Shown here: one piece after another, positions 47,245 through 55,467 of the stretch
Layout: every line of letters starts with the position of its first letter
How positions within the stretch are numbered: the stretch's first letter is position 1
Assembly (NCBI GenBank): GCA_003989085.1
Contig: RXIV01000006.1
Coordinates: forward strand, 62,001-126,000
Length of the DNA: 64,000 nt
Direction: 5' to 3'
From: Candidatus Competibacteraceae bacterium
Lineage (GTDB): Bacteria; Pseudomonadota; Gammaproteobacteria; Competibacterales; Competibacteraceae
Notes under the pieces: generated by a model
Seen by the model: only the letters and a program-made list of their open reading frames with translations
The model's database searches: none
Told to the model about the DNA's origin: nothing
Made by a program: the position numbers and the translations under genes

Positions 47245-47301
47245 ACCTAACGTGGGTACCACCGGCCGCTGTAGACCGTCCGGTGGATGCCAGGGTTAGG
47301 C
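47245..47301 (-). repeat. attC8 (integron recombination site)
   Basis: 57 bp. On the minus strand it starts GCCTAAC and ends GTTAGGT, both exact matches to the RYYYAAC / GTTRRRY core sites, and the interior (TGGCATCCACCGG ... CCGGTGGTACCCA) is an imperfect palindrome. Lies 15 bp after the methyltransferase stop. Confidence 0.8.
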
Positions 47302-47315
47302 GTTGCTATGCTCGG

Positions 47316-47888
47316 TCACGCCCGAAACGTGTCGACTTGAAAAGTCTTTCCACCGGTAGCGGTTACTACACGCTCTGATTCAATCTCAAAGCCTGTCTCC
47401 CTGGCGAGTACCGTAAGATTCTTTGGCGACACCATGTGCAGCACGGAAGAAAGACTCTTCAATGTCGTGTATGGAGAAGGCGTCACATCTTCTATCGGAC
47501 TCGGCAGTTGTACCACTGAAACTAATCTTCCTCCGCTTATGAGCATGGAGAGCGCTTGCTTGAGAAGTTTCGTGGTTTCTACGTATTTGAATATCAGTCC
47601 GGCAAATATGAGTTCGACTGGATCGAATACAAACTGATCCACTCCAAGATCACCTGCGAAAAGATCTAGGCGAGGTATGTGATCTCTGTAACGAGCTGCG
47701 GTATGTTCCAGATATTGCTGGTTGATATCGATTCCTACCACCCGTTTAACCGATATTGAAGAGATCCGTTCCAAGCCATTGCCGCCAGCACAACCAAACA
47801 AGGCTATGGACGAAGGTTTGTAACTCGCGATTACCTCACCAAGAAGTTGAGACAGAAGCTGTGATTGACCCACATAAGGCAAGGCCAT
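47316..47888 (-). CDS. Class I SAM-dependent methyltransferase (integron cassette, 5'-truncated)
   Basis: 190 aa from the ATG at 47888. SAM motif I is IALFGCAGGNGLERI, followed by acidic VVGIDINQQYLEHT and a motif IV-like region (VELIFAGLIFKYVE). In-frame codons upstream of the ATG read NPWLDIPLGDYESHM, which resembles the usual start of this methyltransferase group, but they run into a 29-bp palindrome with a TGA and no start codon. The native 5' end therefore seems lost at the cassette boundary. No Shine-Dalgarno. Substrate unknown. Confidence 0.75.
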   Translation of the reverse strand: MALPYVGQSQLLSQLLGEVIASYKPSSIALFGCAGGNGLERISSISVKRVVGIDINQQYLEHTAARYRDHIPRLDLFAGDLGVDQFVFDPVELIFAGLIFKYVETTKLLKQALSMLISGGRLVSVVQLPSPIEDVTPSPYTTLKSLSSVLHMVSPKNLTVLARETGFEIESERVVTATGGKTFQVDTFRA

Positions 47889-47927
47889 GTGGGATTCGTA
47901 GTCGCCCAGCGGAATATCGAGCCAAGG

Positions 47928-47956
47928 GTTGACGCCGCGCTCCGCGCGGCGTCAAC
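47928..47956. repeat. 29-bp palindrome, copy A
   Basis: GTTGACGCCGCGC - TCC - GCGCGGCGTCAAC, perfect 13-bp arms. The same element occurs at 53721-53749 and (one mismatch) 55640-55668, always at an attC edge. Its ends (GTTGACG / CGTCAAC) resemble attC core sites. Confidence 0.85.
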
Positions 47957-47960
47957 AAAA

Positions 47961-48059
47961 CACTAACCGGCGGCGCGAAAGACCGGTGAACTCTAGGGAT
48001 CGGTAACTTTCGTCGGGGTACCAACGTATTGCGCCGTCCGGTTGAGTGACGGGTTAGCT
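47961..48059 (-). repeat. attC7 (integron recombination site)
   Basis: 99 bp. Cores are AGCTAAC (minus, from 48059) and GTTAGTG (47967-47961). The arms CTAACC/GGTTAG and GGCGGCGC/GCGCCGTC pair across the site, and AAAGACCGG/CCGATC-type inner pairs continue the imperfect palindrome. Lies between the diguanylate cyclase and methyltransferase cassettes. Confidence 0.65.
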
Positions 48060-48223
48060 CATGCAACCTCTCAGCCCTAAACCGTTCATTTTATCCTCAA
48101 AAACATGGGGTTAAGACTGCAATAAGGCCTCATTTTTGACCTAAACCAGCGTCTGTTGCGCATTTAGCTTGGTCCGACCCCATTCGGGGACCCCATTCGG
48201 TGATCCGCAGCTTCTTGAACCAT
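48060..48223. other. Spacer after the diguanylate cyclase cassette
   Basis: About 160 bp without a gene. It contains a short direct repeat (ACCCCATTCGG at about 48177-48201, twice). It may be the remnant of a cassette whose gene has decayed. Confidence 0.35.
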
Positions 48224-48266
48224 GGATTAGTAACCGGGCCTCGTGCCTCGACCCGGTTACTAATCC
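48224..48266. repeat. Perfect 15-bp inverted repeat after the diguanylate cyclase gene
   Basis: GGATTAGTAACCGGG (48224-48238) and CCCGGTTACTAATCC (48252-48266) around a 13-nt loop. On the plus strand a short T-rich run (TTTATTTG) follows, but no plus-strand gene ends here. On the minus strand it comes straight after the cassette gene's stop and a GGCTAAC core (48274-48280), so it could be a degenerate attC or a terminator. Confidence 0.7.
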
Positions 48267-48267
48267 T

Positions 48268-49539
48268 TTATTTGTTAGCCGTTTCCACCCGGTTTCGGCC
48301 ATTTTTCTTAGCCTTGTAGAGTAACTCGTCGGCTTCTTTGTAAATTTGATCATCACTATCAGTATATCTTATAGATCTGCAGATCAATCCGATGGATACG
48401 GTTATATAAGGACTAACGCTATTTTTTTTATGCTCAATCTTTAATCCTTCAATTTTGTGAAGGATTGTTTTTGCAAAGGCTAATGCCTGATCTTCTCTGT
48501 TTGCATCGATAATAACCCCAAACTCTTCGCCACCCAACCTGAAACACTGATCATCTGTCCTTCTGAGTTGATTTTTAATGGTGGTTGCGACATGCACTAA
48601 AGCTTCGTCACCTTTCAGATGACCGTATGTATCATTATATTGCTTAAAAAAATCAATATCCAATATTAAGAAGCAAAAAAAGTCATTGTGTCTCTTGGCT
48701 CGATTGATGATTTTAGGAAATGACTCGCTGAAGTGACGTCTGTTGAATACATTGGTTAAACCATCGGTTATAGAAATTTCCCTAATGGTGTTGATTGATC
48801 TGGCGAGTGCCGAGTTGATTTGATTTGAATAGTCCTCACTTATCTTTTTACTAATCTTTAACCCTTTGTATCTCCAGACCAGACTTTCCACTTCATCAGC
48901 ACTGAGCGATAGCATTTCACCATGCTTTAACGTATCGATTTTATTATCTATATCCATTCCAGCAAATTTGGGTTTTAATCTGAAATTAACCGTAATGGTA
49001 GAGTGACTCAGGAGGGGATTTTCCGGGTAGGGTACAGGATCGGTTTCTGCTATCTCTACATACTCTATGTCGTCAAAAATGAGAAAACCACCATAATATA
49101 AGCCAACAACAAAAGGGCCATGCATCGGTGTAACATTATCGTAGATGGCGATTCCCTTTTCCTCGTCAAAATATCGTATATCACACCATCCTATCTCCTC
49201 CCGGCTACCACCACGAACCACACTATTGTAACCGCTACTTAGATCATTGAGATGAACCCAATCAAGGCTTGAAAATATCATATCCTTTCCTGGGCCTTGC
49301 TCATACCAGAGTCGGAAGAAATTGATACCCGCCTGAAACAGCAAACTCTCGGATGGCTGAGCTCTATTAATCGCTTCAATTGTCTCATTAAGAAGCGAAA
49401 ATGGGTACCATTTATCCGGATCGATTTTAGAAAGGTTTACGCCACACTCTGGTAGTGCGTTTAAGTCATAAAACGACTTGACGATACCTAATAAGAAAGT
49501 ACCTGCAGTTTCACCTTCTATATATTTTTCATTTCTCAT
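48268..49539 (-). CDS. Diguanylate cyclase (GGDEF) with unassigned N-terminal sensor, integron cassette
   Basis: 423 aa. The C-terminal GGDEF domain (about 255-420) has active-site CFRLGGEEFGV and an I-site RTDD five residues upstream, with DGLTNVFNRRHF at its start and LDIDFFKQYNDTYGH as the metal-binding segment. The N-terminal 250 residues (FQAGINFFRLWYEQGPGKD, GPFVVGLYYGGF) are soluble and of no family I recognise. Markedly more AT-rich than core genes. The stop codon abuts a GGCTAAC attC-like core. Confidence 0.88.
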   Translation of the reverse strand: MRNEKYIEGETAGTFLLGIVKSFYDLNALPECGVNLSKIDPDKWYPFSLLNETIEAINRAQPSESLLFQAGINFFRLWYEQGPGKDMIFSSLDWVHLNDLSSGYNSVVRGGSREEIGWCDIRYFDEEKGIAIYDNVTPMHGPFVVGLYYGGFLIFDDIEYVEIAETDPVPYPENPLLSHSTITVNFRLKPKFAGMDIDNKIDTLKHGEMLSLSADEVESLVWRYKGLKISKKISEDYSNQINSALARSINTIREISITDGLTNVFNRRHFSESFPKIINRAKRHNDFFCFLILDIDFFKQYNDTYGHLKGDEALVHVATTIKNQLRRTDDQCFRLGGEEFGVIIDANREDQALAFAKTILHKIEGLKIEHKKNSVSPYITVSIGLICRSIRYTDSDDQIYKEADELLYKAKKNGRNRVETANK

Positions 49540-49584
49540 CGCGGTATCTCAACACAAAACAAGTTACTCAAAGTGCCCTTTACC

Positions 49585-49637
49585 GGCTAACGGGGCGCTC
49601 TGCGGAAAATTTGTCCGACAGCAGCGCTTTGTTATAC
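49585..49637 (-). repeat. attC6 (integron recombination site)
   Basis: 53 bp. Minus strand from GTATAAC to GTTAGCC, with GCGCTGCTGTCGGA pairing imperfectly with TCCGCAGAGCGC around an AAATTT-type loop. It follows the large nuclease/NTPase gene (stop at 49713) and precedes the diguanylate cyclase gene. Confidence 0.75.
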
Positions 49638-49712
49638 GGCATTTGAATCTATGCCCAGTTGTTCGCATACGGGCAAAGTCAGATTCATGCCTTATATATT
49701 TGTTGAAAATAT

Positions 49713-52700
49713 TCAATCGAATCGAGATCGTTCTTCATTGATCTCCTCTCGTTCGATATTTTGGTCTAGGTATTCAATTTCTGTTTCAATCCACTGTGTT
49801 ATCTCATAATCAAATCCAGCAGCCAACCATCGACGAAATTTCTCTCTCTTACGCTTCAAATAGGCGCTTGTAGGCCCACTCCATCCTCCAGAGTGGAAGT
49901 TAGCACTGATGCGACTTTCCACTCCGTCGAACTGCCCGTACTTACGAAGTAACTCTCGCGTAAGTTGTCCTCCATTTATGTCATCGAGTGTTCGAGGAGC
50001 TGCATAAGCTATCAGTCCCGCCCTTGATTCTGGGTGTTCATCAATCCATTCAAAAATTTCTTGAAGTGGCAAATCTGCTATTGCTCCTCTAGACTCTTTT
50101 TCTTCAAACACACCTAGCCCTCCTTTAAGCCAATTCAATATATCGCTCCGCCACTTCGGGAGAGTTTCTTCGAAATGAGTCTTTATGATTCCCCAAGCAT
50201 CTGAAGGATTTGCTTGTACTAACTCATTCGCAAGTGGCGCAACATCCGAGTCATAGCTTAAGCGGTAAACCTCTCCCATCTTAGTGAGTAATACATCAAG
50301 TAGCGGTAATACATAGCTCTCATCCCACTTAATTAACTTTTGACATACATTTTTCCAGTGATACCCCCTCATGACATCCCGGCCATCATCACCAGGTACA
50401 GACCGTGATACCACTCCAAATACAAATTCTGAATCAACTGGAGAGGAGTCATTGAATGGGATCGAGTCTAGTAACTCAACCAATAAATACATAGACTCCT
50501 CAGACTGATAGGAATTTATTTGTTGAAATAAAGTTCCTAACCGTTCCTTAGGAACGTGATCTATTGAACTCCCATATCGAAGCGAGCTGAAATGTTGAGG
50601 AGAAATCCATCCCTTGCCCAACACACTTAAACATCTCACAAACAAATCATCATCGTAGTCAGAGCTAAGTGTAATATTCGCCCCTAACCAAGCAGCGCTT
50701 TCCGAATCAAGGAGGCCATCTATAGTGGTACTGTATAGCTCTTTGTTATCTTTCCTTAATTCTGAAAGGTAACCGTACAAACAGGTTTGGTGTTTAGCCG
50801 TAAGGGTCACCTCAATAAGTTGAGGTAAGAAAATTCTATCTGTATCGTTTTGAGCAAGCTGCTCTCCAAAAAACCATAACCCCTGAGCGCTTTTCTCTGG
50901 AGTTAGGAGATGACGAATTTCATGAAACTTTCCAGGGGATTGTGCTATACGGTGAGCCAAAGCTTTTACAAGTACTTTTGCACGCGATCTAGTCTTTCCT
51001 CTCTGCGCTTTACGCTCCTCTTCCCATTCAATCCAGTCCACATCAAGAACATAACGATTAAATCGACTTGGCAAATCACGCCTCGTGTAGCGGCGTTCAA
51101 CTATTTGTAGTCTCTTTGTTATTTCAGGATGTTTACCATCGTCCTTATATTCTCTCCAATGCCAAAAGAAACTATTCAGCTTTTCTGGCAGCATTGCATC
51201 ATCATTAACGAGTGTGTCTAATACCTGAAAAGCCAGGTCCGTGCATGGCGGTATTCGTATCTGGTGTTCAACTGCATTAAGTAATGCACTACAAACTTCA
51301 GGACGAAGATGAGATGGCCAATTTTTTGTTTCATTAACCAAGGACTGGAAATAAACGAACTGGGCTTGCCACCAATCACCATATGTTTCTGGCATCCATA
51401 ATTTTGCTCTTTCTTTTAAACCCTGATACTCAGGACCAACGATTCTAAACCCCATGTTACGGCTGTCGAGCGATGCTTCTGCAGCTTCAAGCCCAAGATG
51501 TCGCTCAGCATCACTTTGAGCTCGAAGAAGTTTCAGAAAAGCTGGAAGTCTTGCCTCAGGGGAAGATTCCGTTGCAGCCCACTCCGGGCCAATGCGAAAG
51601 AGGCCAAGTAACGTTCCCGTAGAATTATTGGAGTTACTAGCATTTTCATTAACAGCCAATCGGATTAGCAGTTGCATTGCTCTAACAGTGTAGCTCGGCC
51701 AGACCGCAATCTTCTCGAGCGTCCAGACGAAATGTTGTCTATTTCCTCTTAATTCAAACAATTCTTCGTTAGTCCATTTCCCAATAGTAGCTTCAAGAAG
51801 TCTCAATACTGCAGCGGGACTGGCCTCAGCTAGAATAGATAGAAACTGAGCTCCCTTTTCTGATGTTAAAACATCGTTTTGAGAGAAAATGCCTTTTAAG
51901 TTAAGAATATCGTCAATAACATGAGCAGTATCAGCTCCACCCGCATATTTGAACATGTTCATAAACCAAGTGTGCAGAGACTCAGGCATGGATGAAAATG
52001 TTCGAGTAAAGTCAAACCCTCGCCCATAACGCTCCCAAAATTGTTTCCACAAATAAATATGCAGAGCCTTTGGAACAAAAAATAGCGTTCGACTACCTTG
52101 CAATACTCTTCGCGCACGAAGGTCTTGTACTATCTCTTGAAAGCGAGCCCAGCCAATAGTTGGGTCAATATTACGAATTAGTTCAGCGATATACGCCGCT
52201 TCTTCCCCAACTGGCGCTTCATAACCAAACCGGCTGAATAGTGCTAAATGCTGTGCAACACAATCAATTTGCCTTGCACTTGCTTCATCCCGGTTTCCAT
52301 ATCCATGAAGAAATCTTGTCCAAATGGGTATCGTAGCCGGCGGCTTTAATAAGTCGGTCGGATTAGCGCACAGATTGTCAGCAACGGCTTGTGCTACTCG
52401 GGGTGATCCTTCGCAGATTTTTACCCACCGATCTAGCTCCGGTGATTCCCCAACACGATGGGCAAGTATCTTTTTAATTGTATCATCTGGTAGATATGGC
52501 GCATTTATTCGATCAATTTCCTCATCGCGTGTTTCATCTCGTCCATGATCCATTGAAACAATTTTCAAATAACCACAGCGTGGCTTTAAATGCCTCCAGA
52601 TATCTGAGAGTTCGCTTTCAGGAAGCTCATCTATAACCAATATCAGTGGTTTGTCTTGGCCAGATTTCAGTAACTGTCGAAAGAGTTTTGTCCGACCAAA

Positions 52701-53486
52701 CTGAGAACCATGCTGTATATAAAGAACATAGGGTGCGATGGCCTCGTCTTTTAACGACTCAAGAACGATACGAGTCTTACCTAAGCCTGCTTCACCGAGA
52801 ATACGAATGTGTTTAGTTTCTCCTTGCAGATCCGCACGAAGATGGGAGATTATTTCAGTCTGTTCCGGAGACTCTTCGAAGGCATTTGTCATATGTGCAT
52901 CATGCCGCCACTCGTCAAGAGTCCAGGCTTCCTGAACTGGATCAGCCGTCAATAGAGATGCAGTTCCAGGGTAACGCTCGGCAAATTCTGTGATTTGACT
53001 TGCTCCGAGAACATCGACTTTCCCATCGTATCTTTCGAATCCCTTTTCAGCCAAAATAGTTAATATTAGGGCTTTTGCGGCGTTACGCTGTTTTGGTGTT
53101 AAATTATGACCTGTGCAAATGATTGAATAATGACCATTTCGTTGAATAAGACGCTCAACTTCAGAGCACAGCACCCCTTTTTTATTAAGCAATTCGCCCC
53201 GAATAGAGCTCAGCATCCAAGGTTTAAAAGTTGTTCCAGATTTAATCTGGAATCCGGTATTGCCAGATTGAAAAATACAATCTTTTGGGATTTGTCCATT
53301 GGGTGCGCTGACTTCCGCATCAATACCGCCGTCTGGGGTCATTAGCCTATCGGAAATGGTTAATGCCGATGGTCCTAATTTGGCGTAGCTGCATTCAGAA
53401 CGGAGTATAGCGCGAATTACAGTTACAGCCCGCTCAGGGCTAAGCGAAACAACTGACGATATTGGAACATCCCAGAGACTATTCAT
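49713..53486 (-). CDS. PD-(D/E)XK nuclease - STAND-type NTPase, candidate antiphage effector (integron cassette)
   Basis: 1257 aa. Residues about 40-175 look like a PD-(D/E)XK nuclease domain: PDGGIDAEV (51-59) followed by GFQIKSG, where Q80-I81-K82 is the QxK variant of the catalytic motif. An NTPase follows: Walker A GEAGLGKT (231-238) and Walker B LILVIDELPE (281-290). The rest (about 330-1257) is alpha-helical and repeat-like, as expected for a sensor. Nuclease - NTPase - long helical sensor is the architecture of Avs-type STAND defence proteins, though I cannot assign it to a named Avs class. AT-rich. No Shine-Dalgarno before the ATG. A 3.8-kb gene is unusually large for a cassette. Confidence 0.7.
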   Translation of the reverse strand: MNSLWDVPISSVVSLSPERAVTVIRAILRSECSYAKLGPSALTISDRLMTPDGGIDAEVSAPNGQIPKDCIFQSGNTGFQIKSGTTFKPWMLSSIRGELLNKKGVLCSEVERLIQRNGHYSIICTGHNLTPKQRNAAKALILTILAEKGFERYDGKVDVLGASQITEFAERYPGTASLLTADPVQEAWTLDEWRHDAHMTNAFEESPEQTEIISHLRADLQGETKHIRILGEAGLGKTRIVLESLKDEAIAPYVLYIQHGSQFGRTKLFRQLLKSGQDKPLILVIDELPESELSDIWRHLKPRCGYLKIVSMDHGRDETRDEEIDRINAPYLPDDTIKKILAHRVGESPELDRWVKICEGSPRVAQAVADNLCANPTDLLKPPATIPIWTRFLHGYGNRDEASARQIDCVAQHLALFSRFGYEAPVGEEAAYIAELIRNIDPTIGWARFQEIVQDLRARRVLQGSRTLFFVPKALHIYLWKQFWERYGRGFDFTRTFSSMPESLHTWFMNMFKYAGGADTAHVIDDILNLKGIFSQNDVLTSEKGAQFLSILAEASPAAVLRLLEATIGKWTNEELFELRGNRQHFVWTLEKIAVWPSYTVRAMQLLIRLAVNENASNSNNSTGTLLGLFRIGPEWAATESSPEARLPAFLKLLRAQSDAERHLGLEAAEASLDSRNMGFRIVGPEYQGLKERAKLWMPETYGDWWQAQFVYFQSLVNETKNWPSHLRPEVCSALLNAVEHQIRIPPCTDLAFQVLDTLVNDDAMLPEKLNSFFWHWREYKDDGKHPEITKRLQIVERRYTRRDLPSRFNRYVLDVDWIEWEEERKAQRGKTRSRAKVLVKALAHRIAQSPGKFHEIRHLLTPEKSAQGLWFFGEQLAQNDTDRIFLPQLIEVTLTAKHQTCLYGYLSELRKDNKELYSTTIDGLLDSESAAWLGANITLSSDYDDDLFVRCLSVLGKGWISPQHFSSLRYGSSIDHVPKERLGTLFQQINSYQSEESMYLLVELLDSIPFNDSSPVDSEFVFGVVSRSVPGDDGRDVMRGYHWKNVCQKLIKWDESYVLPLLDVLLTKMGEVYRLSYDSDVAPLANELVQANPSDAWGIIKTHFEETLPKWRSDILNWLKGGLGVFEEKESRGAIADLPLQEIFEWIDEHPESRAGLIAYAAPRTLDDINGGQLTRELLRKYGQFDGVESRISANFHSGGWSGPTSAYLKRKREKFRRWLAAGFDYEITQWIETEIEYLDQNIEREEINEERSRFD

Positions 53487-53549
53487 ACAGACACATTTAT
53501 TGATTAATTCTCAACGACTGCACTCGATAGTGGATACTCGTATGTTGCC

Positions 53550-53727
53550 GTATAACGGGGCGCGAGTTGAGCGGCACCCGCGCGCGGGTTAAAGGACGGC
53601 TGGCCGGCCTGGAAACCCCAAGCGGGCGCAAGCCGCGAACGCAGTGAGCGGTGTCCGCTCGAACGAGGAGTTGGCCCGCGCTCCGCGCGGGCCACGCCGA
53701 GTTCGCTCAACTCGCGCCCTGTTGACG
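53550..53727 (-). repeat. attC5 (long attC-like site)
   Basis: About 178 bp. GGGCGCGAGTTGAGCG (53558-53573) and CGCTCAACTCGCGCCC (53704-53719) are a perfect 16-bp inverted repeat closing the site; the minus-strand 3' core is GTTATAC. The interior is nearly the same as in attC1. It stands directly beside attC4 with no gene between. Confidence 0.75.
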
Positions 53728-53749
53728 CCGCGCGGAGCGCGGCGTCAAC
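53721..53749. repeat. 29-bp palindrome, copy B
   Basis: GTTGACGCCGCGC - GGA - GCGCGGCGTCAAC, perfect arms. It joins attC5 and attC4 and supplies the TGA stop of the small cassette gene. Confidence 0.85.
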
Positions 53750-53829
53750 GCTTCACATCACCGGCAGCAAAAAGCAGAGCGACGAAGGAGCGGCGCTTTT
53801 TGCTGTCCGAGTGCATGTGATTGTTAGCC
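53743..53829 (-). repeat. attC4 (integron recombination site)
   Basis: 87 bp. Minus strand from GGCTAAC to GTTGACG, with CACATGCACTCGG / CCGGTGATGTG and CAGCAAAAAGCGCCG / CTCTGCTTTTTGCTG arms forming the typical imperfect cruciform. The preceding gene reads through it. Confidence 0.85.
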
Positions 53830-54023
53830 CCGTATTTCTGAAATAAACTGCTTCTTCCTTGCCTATTCTGTGCGTGGAGAAGGAAAGCCTTGAAAAGCCC
53901 TTTGATGGTCTTGGGTTTTCTGAGCCTCCATCCATTTATGTGAGCTTCCAACATATCCTCCGACACAGAGTCAAATGACAGCAAATAATTCTTAGCCTTG
54001 TTGTAATACTCTATTTCATCCAC
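53745..54023 (-). CDS. Small cassette protein with attC-encoded C-terminal tail
   Basis: 92 aa. The first ~64 residues (MDEIEYYNKAKNYLLSFDSV..., ending SLFQKYG) are a unique, mostly helical protein with no family I recognise. The last ~28 residues, from ANNHMHSDSKKRR to the end, are translated from attC4, as is common for cassette genes that lack their own stop before the recombination site. An AAGGAAACACCTGTGG leader precedes the ATG. Confidence 0.65.
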   Translation of the reverse strand: MDEIEYYNKAKNYLLSFDSVSEDMLEAHINGWRLRKPKTIKGLFKAFLLHAQNRQGRSSLFQKYGANNHMHSDSKKRRSFVALLFAAGDVKR

Positions 54024-54039
54024 AGGTGTTTCCTTAAGG

Positions 54040-54121
54040 GGCTAACGTTCGCCATAATCGGCGGGAAAAAGCAGAGCGAAGCGGCGGCTTTTGCCTGTCC
54101 GAGTTGATGGCGTAGTTATGT
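54040..54121 (-). repeat. attC3 (integron recombination site)
   Basis: 82 bp. Minus strand from ACATAAC to GTTAGCC. CGCCAT/ATGGCG, TCGG/CCGA and GGCAAAAGCCGCCGC / CTCTGCTTTTTCCCGCC arms pair. It follows the VOC cassette gene by 11 bp. Confidence 0.8.
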
Positions 54122-54132
54122 TTCTTGTGTAC

Positions 54133-54534
54133 TTAGTTGCCTAGCCATATGAATTCCACTCGAATGCCACTTGGCTCATAGCACATCATGTGTTTTGCGG
54201 GTCCCTTTCCTAATAGCTCTGGTGCAAACTCAATATTGGTTCCGTTGTTTGCGAGGCGTTTATGAATCGTATTTAAGGCATCTTCATTTTCAACGTGAAA
54301 AGCCACATGGTGTAGCCCAATGTTCTTATTTTTATTGAATTGGATTGATGGCTTTTCCTTGGTTGCCCAGAGAGTAACCATGATGCTTCCATCACTCACA
54401 TAAATGGCTGGATATTCCTCATTCCTGCGCACTTCTTTCCAGCCAAGCAAGGAGGTAAAGAAGTTGGCGCTTTCTTCCAGCTTAGATACGGTAAGCCCGA
54501 TATGATGAGTGCCTTTCGTAATTGGTGTGCTCAT
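54133..54534 (-). CDS. VOC (glyoxalase/bleomycin-resistance/dioxygenase) family protein, integron cassette
   Basis: 133 aa, two beta-alpha-beta-beta-beta repeats. Metal-ligand-like residues are visible as THHIGLTVSKLEESANFF (His), GLHHVAFHVENEDAL (His) and SGIRVEFIW (Glu). Family members include glyoxalases and antibiotic-modifying or -binding proteins; the substrate cannot be told. GGGAAAG-type Shine-Dalgarno. Flanked by attC2 and attC3. Confidence 0.88.
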   Translation of the reverse strand: MSTPITKGTHHIGLTVSKLEESANFFTSLLGWKEVRRNEEYPAIYVSDGSIMVTLWATKEKPSIQFNKNKNIGLHHVAFHVENEDALNTIHKRLANNGTNIEFAPELLGKGPAKHMMCYEPSGIRVEFIWLGN

Positions 54535-54548
54535 GACTTTCCCTTAAA

Positions 54549-54676
54549 GCATAACAGGGCGCGAGTTAAGCGGCACCCGCGCGTGGGTTGAAAGGACGGC
54601 TGGCCGGCCTGGAAACCCCCAGCGGGCGCAAGCCGCGAACGCAGTGAGCGGTGTCCGCTGCATGCGCTTGTTAGCC
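54549..54676 (-). repeat. attC2 (integron recombination site)
   Basis: 128 bp. Minus strand from GGCTAAC to GTTATGC, ending CGCTTAACTCGCGCCCTGTTATGC, a classical attC right end. Its long interior (54559-54660) is almost identical to attC1 and attC5. It follows the SDR cassette. Confidence 0.85.
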
Positions 54677-54696
54677 GCACTTGGCGGTTCGAACGG

Positions 54697-55446
54697 TTAG
54701 AGCTGGCTCATACCACCGTCCACCACCAACTCGGTGCCGACGATGAACGCTGATTCTACGGACGACAGATAAAGCACGGCACTAGCAATCTCGTTGGCTG
54801 TCCCAAAACGCTTGAGCGGAATTTGAGCCTGAATATTCGCTGCAACTTCAGAAAGCTGTTCGGCGGGGATACCCAATCGCTCATAGAGCGGAGTCTGGAC
54901 TGGGCCAGGACTGACGACATTGACCCGAATGCCACGGCTCAAAAGCTCGGAGGATAAGGTCTTTGCCAAAGAAATCAGTGCGGCCTTGCTTGCGGCGTAC
55001 ACACTGGAATTCGGCATTCCGATGTGCGCGTTGATCGAGCCGTTGAGTACGATGGCGGTCCCTGGGTTCAGAAGTGTCGTCAGCGCCTTGATCAGAAAAT
55101 ACGGACCCTTCACGTTAGTGTTGAAGGTTTCGTCCCATAAACCTTCGTCAACAGATTCAAGTCCAGCAAACTTGGCCATACCCGCGTTGATGAATACTGC
55201 GTCGAGCATGATGCCTCGGCGCTTTAGTATCTCTGCCAGCACATCTCCATCCGCAATTTGCCCCGCATCGTTGCGAATCGCAATGGAGTCGGTGCCGAGC
55301 TGAGCCTTCGCCTGATCCAGAGTGGATTGATCGCGCCCAGTAATCACAAGACGAGCTCCTTCACTTGCAAACGCGAGTGCAGTTGCTAGGCCGATGCCAC
55401 TATTTCCGCCCGTAACCAGTGCAGTCTTGCCTTCGAATCGCTTCAT
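54697..55446 (-). CDS. SDR family oxidoreductase, integron cassette
   Basis: 249 aa from the ATG at 55446, supported by GAGGAG 7 nt upstream; the open frame extends 61 codons 5', but that part is attC1 sequence. Classical SDR: TGGNSGIGLATALAF cofactor motif, NAG region (AVFINAGMAKF), catalytic Ser in LNGSINAH, YxxxK as YAASKAALI, and PGPVQTPLYERLG. A basic residue after beta-2 (VITGRDQ) suggests NADP. Uses an unknown alcohol/ketone substrate. Confidence 0.92.
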   Translation of the reverse strand: MKRFEGKTALVTGGNSGIGLATALAFASEGARLVITGRDQSTLDQAKAQLGTDSIAIRNDAGQIADGDVLAEILKRRGIMLDAVFINAGMAKFAGLESVDEGLWDETFNTNVKGPYFLIKALTTLLNPGTAIVLNGSINAHIGMPNSSVYAASKAALISLAKTLSSELLSRGIRVNVVSPGPVQTPLYERLGIPAEQLSEVAANIQAQIPLKRFGTANEIASAVLYLSSVESAFIVGTELVVDGGMSQL

Positions 55447-55467
55447 AGCAAACTCCTCTCTTTGTGC

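Noticed and set aside
53504..53710. 68-codon minus-strand frame similar to the SDR extension
   Set aside because: It is the same attC repeat (attC5) read as protein.
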